This document shows, piece by piece, positions 34,924-46,369 of a stretch of DNA of 64,000 bases (within the stretch, counting starts at the first letter, position 1; each line of letters starts with the position of its first letter). This DNA comes from Poa pratensis (taxonomy: Eukaryota > Streptophyta > Magnoliopsida > Poales > Poaceae). The notes beneath the pieces were generated by a model. The model did not search any database. It had not been told where the DNA came from and saw only the letters and a program-made list of their open reading frames with translations. Both the position numbers and the translations under genes were made by a program. Location: positions 9,552,626-9,616,625 of the forward strand of contig CAMZMU010000111.1 of NCBI GenBank assembly GCA_947311845.1, written 5' to 3'.

Positions 34924-37431
34924 GTTGGCGCCCACCGTGGGGCCAACGATCGCTGGAGTTTACTTCGCGAAGAGTCCTGAACCCGGCACTGGCATCATCC
35001 TCAGCCGCCAGGCCACGCCGAACCGCGGCGACATCGTCACCGGCACCTACTTCGAGCACGGAGGGATCGGCTATGTCGCTGACACGCACACTTGGGGCAA
35101 GCCCAATTACGGGCCCATCACCCACTCGATGGTGATCCCATTCGGGACGGCTGTCACCGCCTACTTCGGCTTCTGCGGTGTGGACGGAGGCGTCATTGTC
35201 GACGACGATGACAACGCCTCCTCTCACCTCGACGCGACGGACTACGTCGTCATCAACACCACGGATGCGGATCTCACCGCACCCGCTTCACCCGCTGGGA
35301 CCGTCCAGATCTCGGACGACAACGACACCGGGTCGATTTTGCCCGTCCTCGACTACGAGTCGGAGGGCTCGACCGATCTGGCCTCGGACGGCTCAGCCAC
35401 ACCCGCCTTCATCGGCATGATGGGTGAGGCGGCTAAAGCCGCTGCCAACACTGCTGCTGCATCTGCCGCAGCGACGGAGGCTGACCTGCAGAAGCAGGCA
35501 CAAGAAAGCAGACGCGCGAGTGTCAGCGGGCTCAGCGCGAACAGGCGCTACGCGAGCAGGAGGCTCGCAACAAACAGAGCGCTCAGGACTCCCTTGATGC
35601 GCTCAGGGGACAAGCGGGTCGGGTCCCTGACCCGCTCGCTACTCCGATCACACCGGCGAACACCGTCACCCAGGCCACGCAGCTCGAGTGGCTGCGCCTG
35701 GACATGGCTCGCCAGCAGGAGAAGATCTGCCTGAAGGAGCTGGAGGTGATGCCCAGACCACCGCCCTGTCTGCGGTGACCAGGCAACACAAGAGCCGCCA
35801 ATCGCGGCTCAACCCAGACGCGCATCGCCAGATGCCCTCTCGCGTGCTCGACGACGCTTTCGCACGCGAGACCGATTTGGAGAGGCAGCGCGACGAGTGT
35901 CGCAGGTCTCAGCCTGGCGGCTCGAATCAGCCGCCACCTCAGCCTCGACCAGCGATGCCGCCTCCGGCACCACGACCCCAGTCGAACCCGGCTCGACCTC
36001 AACCTCAGCCGCGGAACGACGACGACGCCGACCTTGCTGTCTTCGGCACACCGGTCGACTGCATGACCGCTGCCGCCTCCCTCTTCAAGAGGATACGCGT
36101 CAAGGACAACCCCTACTGGTCCAAGGGGTGCAAGCTGGTGGACAAGGCGCTAGAACTGCAGGAGAACATGTCGCAATCCAGCGGCAAGCTCTACTCCAAG
36201 TCGCCACCTAGCGAGAAGACGGCTTCGGCGCAACGCCCAAGCCAGGGGAACAGAGAGCACCCCAGGCACGACGCTGCTCCGCCGCAGCCGCGCAGCCGGC
36301 ACGAGGAGCCGGCGGTGTCGAGCAACGGGGAGCTGGAGGCAACCCGCCTCGGCTCGCCCGCAACGACGCCCGGCACACCATCAACAACAACCAGGCGCAG
36401 GCGCGCTCCAACCATTCCGCTCCGGACCTGCGCCTCCACCTCAACGACAAGCGCGCCGAGACGGCGCGAACAGCGACGACGACGACGTCGGCCCCAAGTG
36501 CTTCGGACCCGCCATTCATGGCGAGCGTTTCCCTAGCAACTTTAAGGGGCCGAGAGAGGCGCCCAAGTACAACGCCACCATGAACCGGAGACCTGGGTCC
36601 AGGACTACTTGGCCGCCATGAGCATCCAGAGCGCGTCCTCGCTCTGCTGCGCGCGCTACTTCCCTCTCATGCTTGAGGGGACGGCTCGCACCTGGCTTAA
36701 CAACCTCACCAGGAATAGCGTCAATTCCTGGGGCGAGTTGAAGAAGCTCTTCATCACCGACTTTGAAGGGACCTGCAAGCGCCCACCACGCTCGAAGATC
36801 TCAAGCGCTGCGTCCAGAAGGAGGGTGAGTCCACTAGGAAGTGGTATCGCCGGGTTGCCGACCTCATCCACTCGGCAGAACACCTCAGCGTCGACACGGT
36901 GCATTCTCACCTCAAGGACAACACCACGTTCGAGTCGCTTCGACAGAAGCTGAGGCGTTCCCACAAAGGCGACATGACGATGGGATAGCTGCTCGCCATC
37001 GTCTACAAGTACGCCGAGTCAGACGCCACCAAGGACGACTCCGACGAGGAGGACGACGAGAAGAGAGGTGGCAAGAACAAGGGCAAGGCCAAGCACTCCA
37101 GTGCTCATAAGCGCAAAGGTGACGGCGGCTCCGAGTTCGTAGCCGCCACGACTGCGGGAGGTCGCGGCTTCAAAAGCCAACGCGGCAACTTCCCGCGAAA
37201 GAAGCTCACCGCCACGGAGATCCTGGCCATGCCGTGTAGGTATCACAGCCTACCCGGCAAGCCAGCCGCCACACGACATGACGAGTGCAGCTGGACTGCA
37301 GAAATCGTCAAGGCTAAGACTGGTGCCAAGAGAGGGCACCGACGGAGATGACGACGGTGAGCAGCAGCAGGGCATGCCCCCCACTGCGGCTTCATGGGCC
37401 ACACCTTCGTCGGCCTCGACTCCAAACCGGA
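34895..37431 (+). pseudogene. Element A gag polyprotein, frame-broken
   Basis: The first frame opens at 34895, inside the LTR (MASAVTNPRQLAP), and runs 279 codons; an acidic segment is followed by an Ala/Gln-rich coiled-coil-like region. Later frames give FGTPVDCMTAAASLFKRI (about 36050), then the capsid-type gag core ARYFPLMLEGTARTWLNNL with WGELKKLFITDFEGTCKRP (about 36650-36790), a lysine-rich stretch, and a knuckle CRYHSLPGK then RHDECSW (about 37235-37300). At least three frame changes and an in-frame TAG (36986-36988) break it. It would coat retroelement RNA in the cytoplasm. It is cut at about 37432 by element B. Confidence 0.8.
34926..34943 (+). promoter_or_regulatory. Element A primer binding site
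   Basis: TGGCGCCCACCGTGGGGC follows the LTR after two bases. This is the primer site form usual in Tat-lineage elements (tRNA 3'-end complement starting TGGCG). The gag reading frame runs straight through it. Confidence 0.75.
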
Positions 37432-38747
37432 GCCACCAGGGGCCACACGCACCTAGGGCGCGGGCCCCCCCTGCGCGCCCTAGGGTGGTGTGGGCCCCTC
37501 GGGGTCCGCAGCCGCCGCCCTTTCGCCTACTTATTCCCCCCGACGCGAAAACCCTAAGTACCTGAGCAAATATCCACGAAAAGTTCCAGAGACGCCGCCG
37601 CCGTCAACCCTAGCTCGGGAGGGTTCAGAACCTCTTCCCGGCACCCTGCCGGAGAGGGGAATCGTCACCGAGGCTTCTACATCGCCATGCCTGCCTCCGG
37701 AGTGATGCGTGAGTAGTTCATCCTTGGACTACGGGTCCATAGCAGTAGCTAGATGGTTGTCTCTCCACTTTGTGCCATCATGTTTAGATCTTGTGAGCTG
37801 CCCTACATGATCAAGATCATATTATTGTAATGCTACATGTTGTGTTTGCTGGGATCCGATGAATATTGAATATTATGTCAAGTTGATTATCAATCTATCT
37901 ATGTTATTTAAGATCTTGCATGCTTTCCGTTACTCGTAGATGCTTTGGCCAAGTAGATGCTTGTAACTCCAAGAGAGAGTATTTATGCTAGATAGTGGGT
38001 TCATGCCTCCGTTTAACCTGGGACAGTGACAGAAAGTTCTAAGGTTGTGGATGTGCTGTTGCCACTAGGGATAACCTAACGATGCTATGTCCACGGCATA
38101 TGTTTGTTTACATTACGCACTTTACTTAATGCAATTATCCGTTGCTTGCAACTTAATACCAACGGGGGACTCGGATGACAACCCGGCGGTGGATTATTAG
38201 TCATAGATGCTGTTGGATAACGGTCTATGTATTATGTCGTAATGCCCAATTAAATATCATAGTAGTCAACATGTCATGTATATGCATTGTCATGCGCTCA
38301 CTATTGTCAATTGCCCAGCTGTAATTTGTTCACCCAACATGTTAGTTATCTTTTATGGAGAGACACCACTAGTGAACTGTGGACCCCGGTCCATTCTTTT
38401 ACACTGATTAAACAACCACAAACTGCAAACTGTTCCTTTTTCATTCTCTGCAATTTAATACTCATTTTCCACACCATACGTTTAATCCTTTGTTTTCAGC
38501 AAGCCAGTGAGATTGACAACCTCACTGTTTCGTTGGGGCAAAGTAGTTTGATTGTGTTGTGTGCAGATTCCACGTCAACAGTCCAGATCCCTGCGACAGC
38601 TATTTCTGGCGCCGTTGACAACCTTCTGAAGAGTTGCTGCTCCTACTGGTTCGATAACCTTGGTTTCTTTCTGAGGGAAAACTTGCTGCTGACTACATCA
38701 TACCTTCCTCTTGGGGTCTCCCAACGAACGTGTGTTTCACGTCATCA
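37432..38747 (+). repeat. Element B, 5' LTR, truncated at its start
   Basis: Matches 42505-43833 nearly base for base. The missing first part includes the TGATACGTC terminus. Ends GTTTCACGTCATCA. Confidence 0.85.
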
Positions 38748-38758
38748 AGCTATTTTTC

Positions 38759-38775
38759 TGGCGCCGTTGCCGGGG
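38759..38775 (+). promoter_or_regulatory. Element B primer binding site (tRNA-Asp type)
   Basis: TGGCGCCGTTGCCGGGG, eleven bases after the LTR, complementary to the tRNA-Asp 3' end. Only one copy is seen here, unlike element 1. Similar CTGGCGCCGTTG strings also occur inside the LTRs near 38606 and 43693. Confidence 0.85.
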
Positions 38776-39059
38776 AGACAGCAGTCTTCTGCAAGGGGAG
38801 TTTCACGCTTCCAATCTCTTTACTTTGTTTTTGTCTTGCTTAGTTTATTTTATTTTATCTTGTTTGCTTTCAATTATCAAAAACACAAAAAAATTAGTTA
38901 CTTGCATCTAGTTTATTTTCTGTTTGGTTTTTATTATTTCATCATGCTTCTCCCTAAGTACTTTAAAAAAATATCTGTGGGTAGTGGGTCTATCATTGGA
39001 AGAGATAACATTGAGGAATTCTTAATCATGTTAGTATGGTTAAAGATTTTGAAGATAGA

Positions 39060-39560
39060 TCCTTGGTAGAACTTGCTCCAAATTATGAAATTGCTACAGC
39101 TTCTCTAGTTCACATGTTGGAAGCTCGTTTGTCAATCTTAGTCCCATAATGCAGCACATGTTTCTAAAACTCATGATACGGAAGATGGTGAAAAGAAAGA
39201 TTTTGTTTTAGAAACCCTACTTAAAGAATTTGGTGATGTTGCTAGGGAAGCTAGAAAAGTTTTTATTAAATACAAGATGCTTGGTTATTGTATTGACGTT
39301 GTTAATACACTTGAAAAACTTGAAAAAGAGAGGCTCAAGTACACTAAGAAACTAATGTGAGGGGGAAGTTAAAATACCAATACCTTTTAAGCTTATAGGA
39401 ATGCAGGAGGCACTAGAAAAGAATTTTGATTGGATTGTTCCTGAGAAACCCATTTGATGAAATGATGAGCCTAGAGGTATTGAGAAAGGGAATTCCGAAA
39501 CCTACATAGATAAGATAAATGCATTGTTGAGAAAACTTCCGACCTCTCTTTGATGCTTCT
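39060..39560 (+). pseudogene. Element B gag-like remnant
   Basis: Plus-strand frames give LVELAPNYEIATASLVHMLE, then KDFVLETLLKEFGDVAREAR and LEKLEKERLKYTKKLM, a charged helical protein ending at 39360. This resembles the N-terminal gag region of grass gypsy elements but is broken and lacks an upstream start. It differs from the protease remnant kept by element 1, so the two are not copies of one exact element. Confidence 0.45.
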
Positions 39561-42207
39561 TCACTTGGTAATACTTGATGCATGCTTTGTGCCTAGCTAA
39601 AAGGCGTTAAAGAAAAGCGCTTATGGGAGGCAACCCATTTTATTTTTCTGCAATTTTTTTTTATTGAGTCAAGGTGTTGTTTACTTCTGTAGCAACTCCT
39701 TTGTATCTTTATTTTCTCGCATTGTTGTGCCAAGAGTAGCCTCTAATGTTAAGATGATGCTTAATTTTGATTGCTGCGCAGAAACAGATTTTTGCTGTTC
39801 ACTGTACGAAATTCCTAAAATCACCAGATTGTTAATTAAATCTGAAATTTTTGTGCGTAATCTTTATGAATGTCTGAAACTTTCATTAGTTCAGAGTTTC
39901 TCGATCTGAGCGTCGTAAGTGCCTCGAAAAAATTCGTCTTTGCGGACTGTTCTGTTTTAGACAGATTATGCCTTTTTATTTTTGCATTCTCTCTTTTACT
40001 AGTGTTGAGTGAAATTCTTTTTTGGGTGGAAGAGCTTCACATAACATCAGTGGCTGTAGCTAATGTTTAAAGTAACAAATCATATTGCGTCTTTATAGAA
40101 CATGTGAATTTTTGATTATGCACTAACCCTCTAATGAGATCTACTTTGAGTTTGGTGTGACGGAAGTTTTCAAGGGTCAAGAGAGAAGGATGATATAATA
40201 GGATCAAGAAGAGTGAAGAGCTTAAGCTTGGGGAGGCTCCCATGGATCTCCCCAGCATATTTCAAGAAGACTCAAGCGTCTAAGCTTGGGGATGCCCAAG
40301 GCATCCCCTTCTTCATCGTCAAAATTATCAGGTCATCTCTAGTGAAACTATATTTTAATTCTTTCACATCATATGTGCTTTTCTTGGAGCGTCTGTGTGC
40401 TTTTATTTTCAGTATTGCACTTTTATTTTCAATAAAGCTTGACTGGACCCTAGCATTCTTGATTGGGAGAGAGACACGCTCCGCTTTTTCATGAGAATAC
40501 TCCTATTCTTCACTTATATTTGTTGAGTATTCATATCTAGCGCTGTTCAGCTTTTAGCTCTTGTTTTCATGTATCTCTTGTCAGAGCTATTAGCTTTCTT
40601 TTGTAGAAAGTACTCTCTTGCTTCACTTATATTTGTTTGGAGAGTTGATGAAATAAATTGATTGGTGTTTGGTTGGTTCAGAAAATGTTGCATGTGGTAA
40701 TTGGTATAAGGAAAAACTTGCTTAATCTTGTAGATCACTAAAATGGATAACTTGATGCTTGTCAATTGTTTTGAGTTAACAAGTAGATCATGATTAAATT
40801 GTGCATCACATGAGTTAAGCCTATTAGTGAAGAACTACCGTAAAGCTTGTTGAAAATTTGGTTTGCATCGGTGGTATCTCTAAGGTCTAGATATTTTCTA
40901 ATAACAGGGTTTGGTTAACAAGGAAGACGGTATGAAGTCTTATAACGTTTGCAATATGTTTGTCATATAAAACTTGGTGTACGGGTTGATATTCTTGTTT
41001 GCTTACATAACCTTGCTAGCCTAAACTCTGTACTGAGAGGGAATGCTTCTCGTGCATCCAAATCCTTGAGCCAAAATCCATGCCATTTGTGTCCACCATA
41101 ACTACCTATATGTGGTATTTCCTTGCCACTCCCCAAGTAAATTTTTCATGTGCTACCTTTAAATTATTCAAAATGTTATTATTCCCTTTTTGTGTCAATG
41201 TTTACTAGCTCATGAGGAATTAGTGTGGTTATTCTTTATTCTATTTGTCGATGGACTTTTACACCTGGACTAGTGGCATATACATCCGCTTATCCAATAA
41301 CTTGCAAAAAGAGCTGGCAACGGGGTGCCCAGTCCCAATTAATTACAACTTTAACCAATTAATTCTCTTCACACTTTTGCCCTGATTCATCAGTAAGCAA
41401 TGACAAACAGTGAAATACCTGAATGTGTGTAAACCAAAGAGAAAGAGGGATGATCTGCCTTGCTGGTAGAAATAACGTCCTTCATGGGAGCCGCTCTTAA
41501 AAGTCCGTTCGACAGGTAGAATACTGTTCTCACCCGCTACCATTCGTTGACAATTAACAAACACCTCTCAAAAATAGATACTCCTCCATGGTATGTGATT
41601 GATGGAAGGCACCCGAGGATTCGGTTAGCCATGGCTTGTGTTAGCAAGGTTGGGAGGAGTATCAAATATTTTATGCAATCTCTATATGCTTTCAAAAACC
41701 TAAAAGCTCTAGCACATGATTTAATCCCTGCTTCCCTCTGCGAAGGGCCTTTCTTTTACTTTTATGTTGAGTCAGTTTTCCTATTCTTTCTGTCTTCCAC
41801 AAGCAAACACTAGTGTCAACTTTGTTACAACATGCGTTATATGCAATGTATTGGACTTGTTATACTACTTTGTGTTGACAATATCCATGAGATAAATATG
41901 TTGAAAGTTGAAGCAAATGCTGAAACTAAATTCTTCCTTTGTGTTGATTAAATACCTTTTATTAGAAACTATTGCTTTATGAGTTAACACTTATGCAAAA
42001 CTGTTTGATGCTTGTCTCGAAAGTACTATTCATGAAAACGTTTAGCTTGTGTGATTCATTGTTTACTCATTATCTATTTGGTAGCAAATTATAGACCATT
42101 GACTTGGATCACTTCATTCATTTACATGTGCCTTGCAATATTATATGATCAAGATTATGATAGTAGCATGTCACCTCAAAAATTATTTTGTTTTTATCGT
42201 TTACCTA
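39561..42207 (+). other. Element B non-coding interior, conserved with element 1
   Basis: Long stretches match the reverse complement of element 1 (for example CTTGCTGGTAGAAATAACGT near 41460, which matches about 12320), though no protein is encoded. Conservation without coding suggests RNA-level functions such as packaging or plus-strand priming, or simply recent shared ancestry. Confidence 0.6.
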
Positions 42208-42241
42208 CTCGAGGACGAGTAGGAACTAAGCTTGGGGATGC
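42208..42241 (+). promoter_or_regulatory. Element B palindrome and polypurine tract
   Basis: CCTACTCGAGGACGAGTAGG is followed by AACTAAGCTTGGGGATGC and then the LTR start TGATACG. The arrangement is the same as in element 1. Confidence 0.78.
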
Positions 42242-43833
42242 TGATACGTCTCAAACGTATCTATAATTTTTGATGTTCCATGCTTGTTTTATACCAATTG
42301 CTACATGTTTTGCATCTACTTTATATCACTTTTATACATTTTTTGGGACTAACCTATTAACAAGATGCCGAAGTGCCAGTTCCTTTTTCTGCTGTTTTTG
42401 TATTCCAGAAAAGCTAGTCTGGAAATATTCTCGGAATTGGACGAAACTACACGGGGGTCCCTATTTTTCCAGAACACACCTGACGGAGCGAAGGAGCACA
42501 GAGGAGGGCCACCAGGAGGCCACACGCACCAGGGCGCGGGCCCCCCTCTGCCGCGCCCTAGGGTGGTGTGGGCCCCTCGGGGGTCCGCAGCCGCCGCCCT
42601 TTCGCCTACTTATTCCCCCCGACGCGAAAACCCTAAGTACCTGAGCAAATATCCACGAAAAGTTCCAGAGACGCCGCCGTCGTCAACCCTAGCTCGGGAG
42701 GGTTCAGAACCTCTTCCCGGCACCCTGCCGGAGAGGGGAATCGTCACCGGAGGCTTCTACATCGCCATGCCTGCCTCCGGAGTGATGCGTGAGTAGTTCA
42801 TCCTTGGACTACGGGTCCATAGCAGTAGCTAGATGGTTGTCTCTCCACTTTGTGCCATCATGTTTAGATCTTGTGAGCTGCCCTACATGATCAAGATCAT
42901 ATTATTGTAATGCTACATGTTGTGTTTGCTGGGATCCGATGAATATTGAATATTATGTCAAGTTGATTATCAATCTATCTTATATGTTATTTAAGATCTT
43001 GCATGCTTTCCGTTACTCGTAGATGCTTTGGCCAAGTAGATGCTTGTAACTCCAAGAGAGAGTATTTATGCTAGATAGTGGGTTCATGTCTCCGTTTAAC
43101 CTGGGACAGTGACAGAAAGTTCTAAGGTTGTGGATGTGCTGTTGCCACTAGGGATAACCTAACGATGCTATGTCCACGGCATATGTGTTTGTTTACATTA
43201 CGCACTTTACTTAATGCAATTATCCGTTGCTTGCAACTTAATACCAACGGGGGACTCGGATGACAACCCGGCGGTGGATTATTAGTCATAGATGCTGTTG
43301 GATAACGGTCTATGTATTATGTCGTAATGCCCAATTAAATATCATAGTAGTCAACATGTCATGTATATGCATTGTCATGCGCTCACTATTCGTCAATTGC
43401 CCAGCTGTAATTTGTTCACCCAACATGTTAGTTATCTTTTATGGAGAGACACCACTAGTGAACTGTGGACCCCGGTCCATTCTTTTACACTGATTAAACA
43501 ACCACAAACTGCAAACTGTTCCTTTTTCATTCTCTGCAATTTAATACTCATTTTCCACACCATACGTTTAATCCTTTGTTTTCAGCAAGCCAGTGAGATT
43601 GACAACCTCACTGTTTCGTTGGGGCAAAGTAGTTTGATTGTGTTGTGTGCAGATTCCACGTCAACAGTCCAGCCCTGCGACAGCTATTTTTCTGGCGCCG
43701 TTGACAACCTTCTGAAGAGTTGCTGCTCCTACTGGTTCGATAACCTTGGTTTCTTTCTGAGGGAAAACTTGCTGCTGACTACATCATACCTTCCTCTTGG
43801 GGTCTCCCAACGAACGTGTGTTTCACGTCATCA
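42242..43833 (+). repeat. Element B, 3' LTR
   Basis: Complete LTR of about 1,592 bp, from TGATACGTCTCAAACGTATC to CACGTCATCA. It is the reference for both the truncated 5' LTR and the noisy copy after the gap. Confidence 0.9.
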
Positions 43834-43834
43834 G

Positions 43835-43847
43835 NNNNNNNNNNNNN
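43835..43847. other. Assembly gap (13 N)
   Basis: Thirteen unknown bases start two bases after the end of the element B 3' LTR. The true size is unknown, and the repeat that follows suggests it may be zero or negative. Confidence 0.99.
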
Positions 43848-45568
43848 TTCATTCATTTACTTGTGCCTTGCAATATTATATGATCAAGATTATGATGGTA
43901 GCATGTCACCTCAAAAATTATTTTGTTTTTTATCGTTTACCTACTCGAGGACGAGTAGGAACTAAGCTTGGGGATGCTGATCGTCTCAAACGTATCTATA
44001 ATTTTGATGTTCCATGCTTGTTTTATCCAATTGCTACATGTTTTGTATCTACTTTAATATCTTTTATACATTTTCTGGGACTAACCTATTAACAAGATGC
44101 CGAAGTGCCAGTTCCTGTTTTCAGCTGTTTTTGTATTCCAGAAAAGCTTAGTCTGGAAATATTCTCGGAATTGGACGAAACTACACGGGGGTCCCTATTT
44201 TTCCAGAACACACCTGACGGGAGCGAAGAAGCAACAGAGGAGGGCACCAGGAGGCCACACGCACCTGGGCGCGGGCACACCCCCCTGGCGCGCCCTATGG
44301 GTGGTGTGGGCCCCTAGGGGGTCCGCAGCCGCCGCCCTTTCGCCTATTATTCCCCGACGCGAAAACCCTAAGTACCTGAGCAGAAATCCACGAAAAGATC
44401 CAGAGACGCCGCCGTCGTCAACCCTAGCTCGGGAGGGTTCAGAACCTCTTCCCGGCACCCTGCCGGAGAGGGGAATCGTCACCGGAGGCTTCACATCGCA
44501 TGCCTGCCTCCGGAGTGATGCGTGAGTAGTTCATCTTTTGACTAACGGGTCCATAGCAGTAGCTTAGATGGTTGTCCTCTCCACTTTGTGCCATCATGTT
44601 TAGATCTGTGTGAGCTGCCCTACATGATCAAGATCATATTATTGTAATGCTACATGTTGTGTTTTGCTGGATCCGATGAATATTGAATATTATGTCAAGT
44701 TGATTATCAATCTATCTTATATGTTTATTTAAGATCTGCATGCTTTCCGTTACACGTAGATGCTTTGGCCAAGTAGATGCTTGTAACTCCAAGAGAGGAG
44801 TATTTATGCTAGATAGTGGGTTCATGTCTCCGTTTAACCTGGGACAGTGACAGAAAGTTCTAAGGTTGTGATGTGCTGTTGCCACTAGGGATAACCTAAC
44901 GATGCTATGTCCACGGGCATATGTGTTTGTTTACATTACGCACTTACTTAATGCAATTATCCGTGCTTGCAACTTAATATACCAACGGGGGACTCGGATG
45001 ACAACCCGGCGGTGGATTTATAGTCAAGATGTTGTTGGATAACGGTCTATGTATTATGTCGGAATGCCCAATTAAATATCATAGTAGTCAACTGTCATGT
45101 ATATGCATTGTCATGCGCTCACTAATTCGTCAATTGCCCAGCTGTAATTTGTTCACCCAACATGTGTTATCTTTTATGGAGAGACACCACTAGTGAACTG
45201 TGGACCCCGGTCCATTCTTTTACACTGATTAAACAACCACAACTGCAAACTGTTCCTTTTTCATTCTCTGCAATTTAATACTCATTTTCCACACCATACG
45301 TTTAATCCTTTGTTTCAGCAAGCCAGTGAGATTGACAACCTCACTGTTTCGTTGGGGGCAAAGTAGTTTGATTGTGTTGTGAGATTCCACGTCAACAGTC
45401 CAGACACCCTGCGACAGCTATTTTACTGGCGCCGTTGACAACCTTCTGAAGAGTTGCTGCTCCTACTGGTTCGATAACCTTGGTTTCATTCTGAGGGAAA
45501 ACTTGCTGCTGACTACATCATACCTTCCTCTTGGGGTCTCCCAACGAACGTGTGTTTCACGTCATCCA
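43848..45568 (+). repeat. Noisy second copy of 42110-43833 (likely assembly duplicate)
   Basis: It repeats the end of the element B interior, the palindrome, the purine tract and a full LTR (43978-45568) in the same order, but with many single-base deletions and a few insertions or substitutions: TGATCGTC for TGATACGTC, ATAATTTTGATG for ATAATTTTTGATG, TTTATCC for TTTATACC. Such frequent length changes are not seen between the two LTRs on the left. A tandem LTR is possible, but an unmerged low-quality contig end is more likely. Confidence 0.8.
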
Positions 45569-45841
45569 GAGATCAAGCCGCCGTCCACGCGACTCTGCCA
45601 GACGTGCCCCAGTGGCTCGACTGGTCCAAGCGTCGATCACTTGGAGCCGTCAGGACCACCCGCCCCGCGTCGATTACCCCGGGCAAATTCGCTCTGGTCG
45701 TCGCACCCCAGGTCAAGGGTACATCTTGACCAAAACCCTGATGGACGGAGGATCCAGCATCAACATCCTCTACTACGAGACGTTCCAACGCATGGGATTG
45801 CGCGACGAACAGATGGTTCCAACCATCACCACCTTCCATGG
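45569..45841 (+). pseudogene. Element A protease, first part
   Basis: It resumes element A after element B. LPDVPQWLDWS is the usual lead-in, and after frame shifts ILTKTLMDGGSSINILYYET contains the DGGS catalytic motif of the gypsy aspartic protease, where the active aspartate is retained. It ends at TTFHG, where element C is inserted. The rest is at 53223. Confidence 0.75.
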
Positions 45842-46334
45842 TGACAAGGGTAACATCTCGGGTACCCTACCGTGAGGGTACCTGGTGCACGTGACGACTA
45901 AAGGCCCAATAGCGAAGAGCCAACTCGAAGCCCAAGACAAGAGGCCCAATAAGATGGAGTACTCTCCAAGTTAGACATAGGCATAGTCGGTTTATACTTT
46001 CCTTATGTGTAAACTAGGTCGGTTACAAACTCCCGAGACCCAGCCTATTTAAGGGCTGGGAGGGGTGCCCGATCTAGGACCAAGCCATATTCGAACCAAC
46101 AAAGCTCTAGCGAGATCGACATCTCGCCGGAGCCCCCTTGTAACCTCATAATCTCACACGATCATAACAGACAGGCAGGAAGTAGGGTCTTACCTCCACC
46201 GACGGGGCCTGAACCTGGGTAAATCTTGCCTCTGCTTGTCAGCCGACGAAAACTACCAGTACTACCACGTTCTCTACCCCATAATCTCAACCCTAGGTCT
46301 TAACCATGGGATTTGATGAGTGTACCCCTCGTCA
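45842..46334 (+). repeat. Element C, 5' LTR
   Basis: Starts TGACAAGGGTAACATC, ends GTACCCCTCGTCA. The two ends are inverted repeats of about a dozen bases. CAGCCTATTTAAGGGCTGG at about 46043 is a TATA-like promoter inside a small palindrome. Confidence 0.85.
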
Positions 46335-46338
46335 ATAT

Positions 46339-46356
46339 TGGCGCCGTTGTGGGAAA
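46339..46356 (+). promoter_or_regulatory. Element C primer binding site
   Basis: TGGCGCCGTTGTGGGAAA lies four bases after the LTR. It resembles but does not equal the tRNA-Asp-type site of elements 1 and B. Confidence 0.65.
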
Positions 46357-46369
46357 GAATATGCTGGAC

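Larger units (their letters stand above)
37432..43833 (+). mobile_element. Element B: non-autonomous LTR retrotransposon nested in element A
   Basis: Same superfamily as element 1 but on the plus strand: a truncated 5' LTR (37432-38747), tRNA-Asp primer site, an interior without RT or integrase, purine tract, and a complete 3' LTR (42242-43833). The 5' LTR lacks its first roughly 260 bp, and its homology begins exactly at GCCACCAGG, which may reflect microhomology with element A. The two LTRs are almost identical in their shared part, so B is young. The last base before the gap (G at 43834) equals the first base of element A after the second copy (45569), which supports the right border. Confidence 0.85.

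Noticed and set aside
43361..44092. 243-codon frame spanning the N gap
   Set aside because: It runs through unknown bases and LTR sequence; an artefact of the gap.
37432..45568. Element B as a genuine three-LTR tandem
   Set aside because: The third LTR has far more indels than the other pair, and the gap-side base matches the far flank, so an assembly duplicate is simpler. It remains possible.
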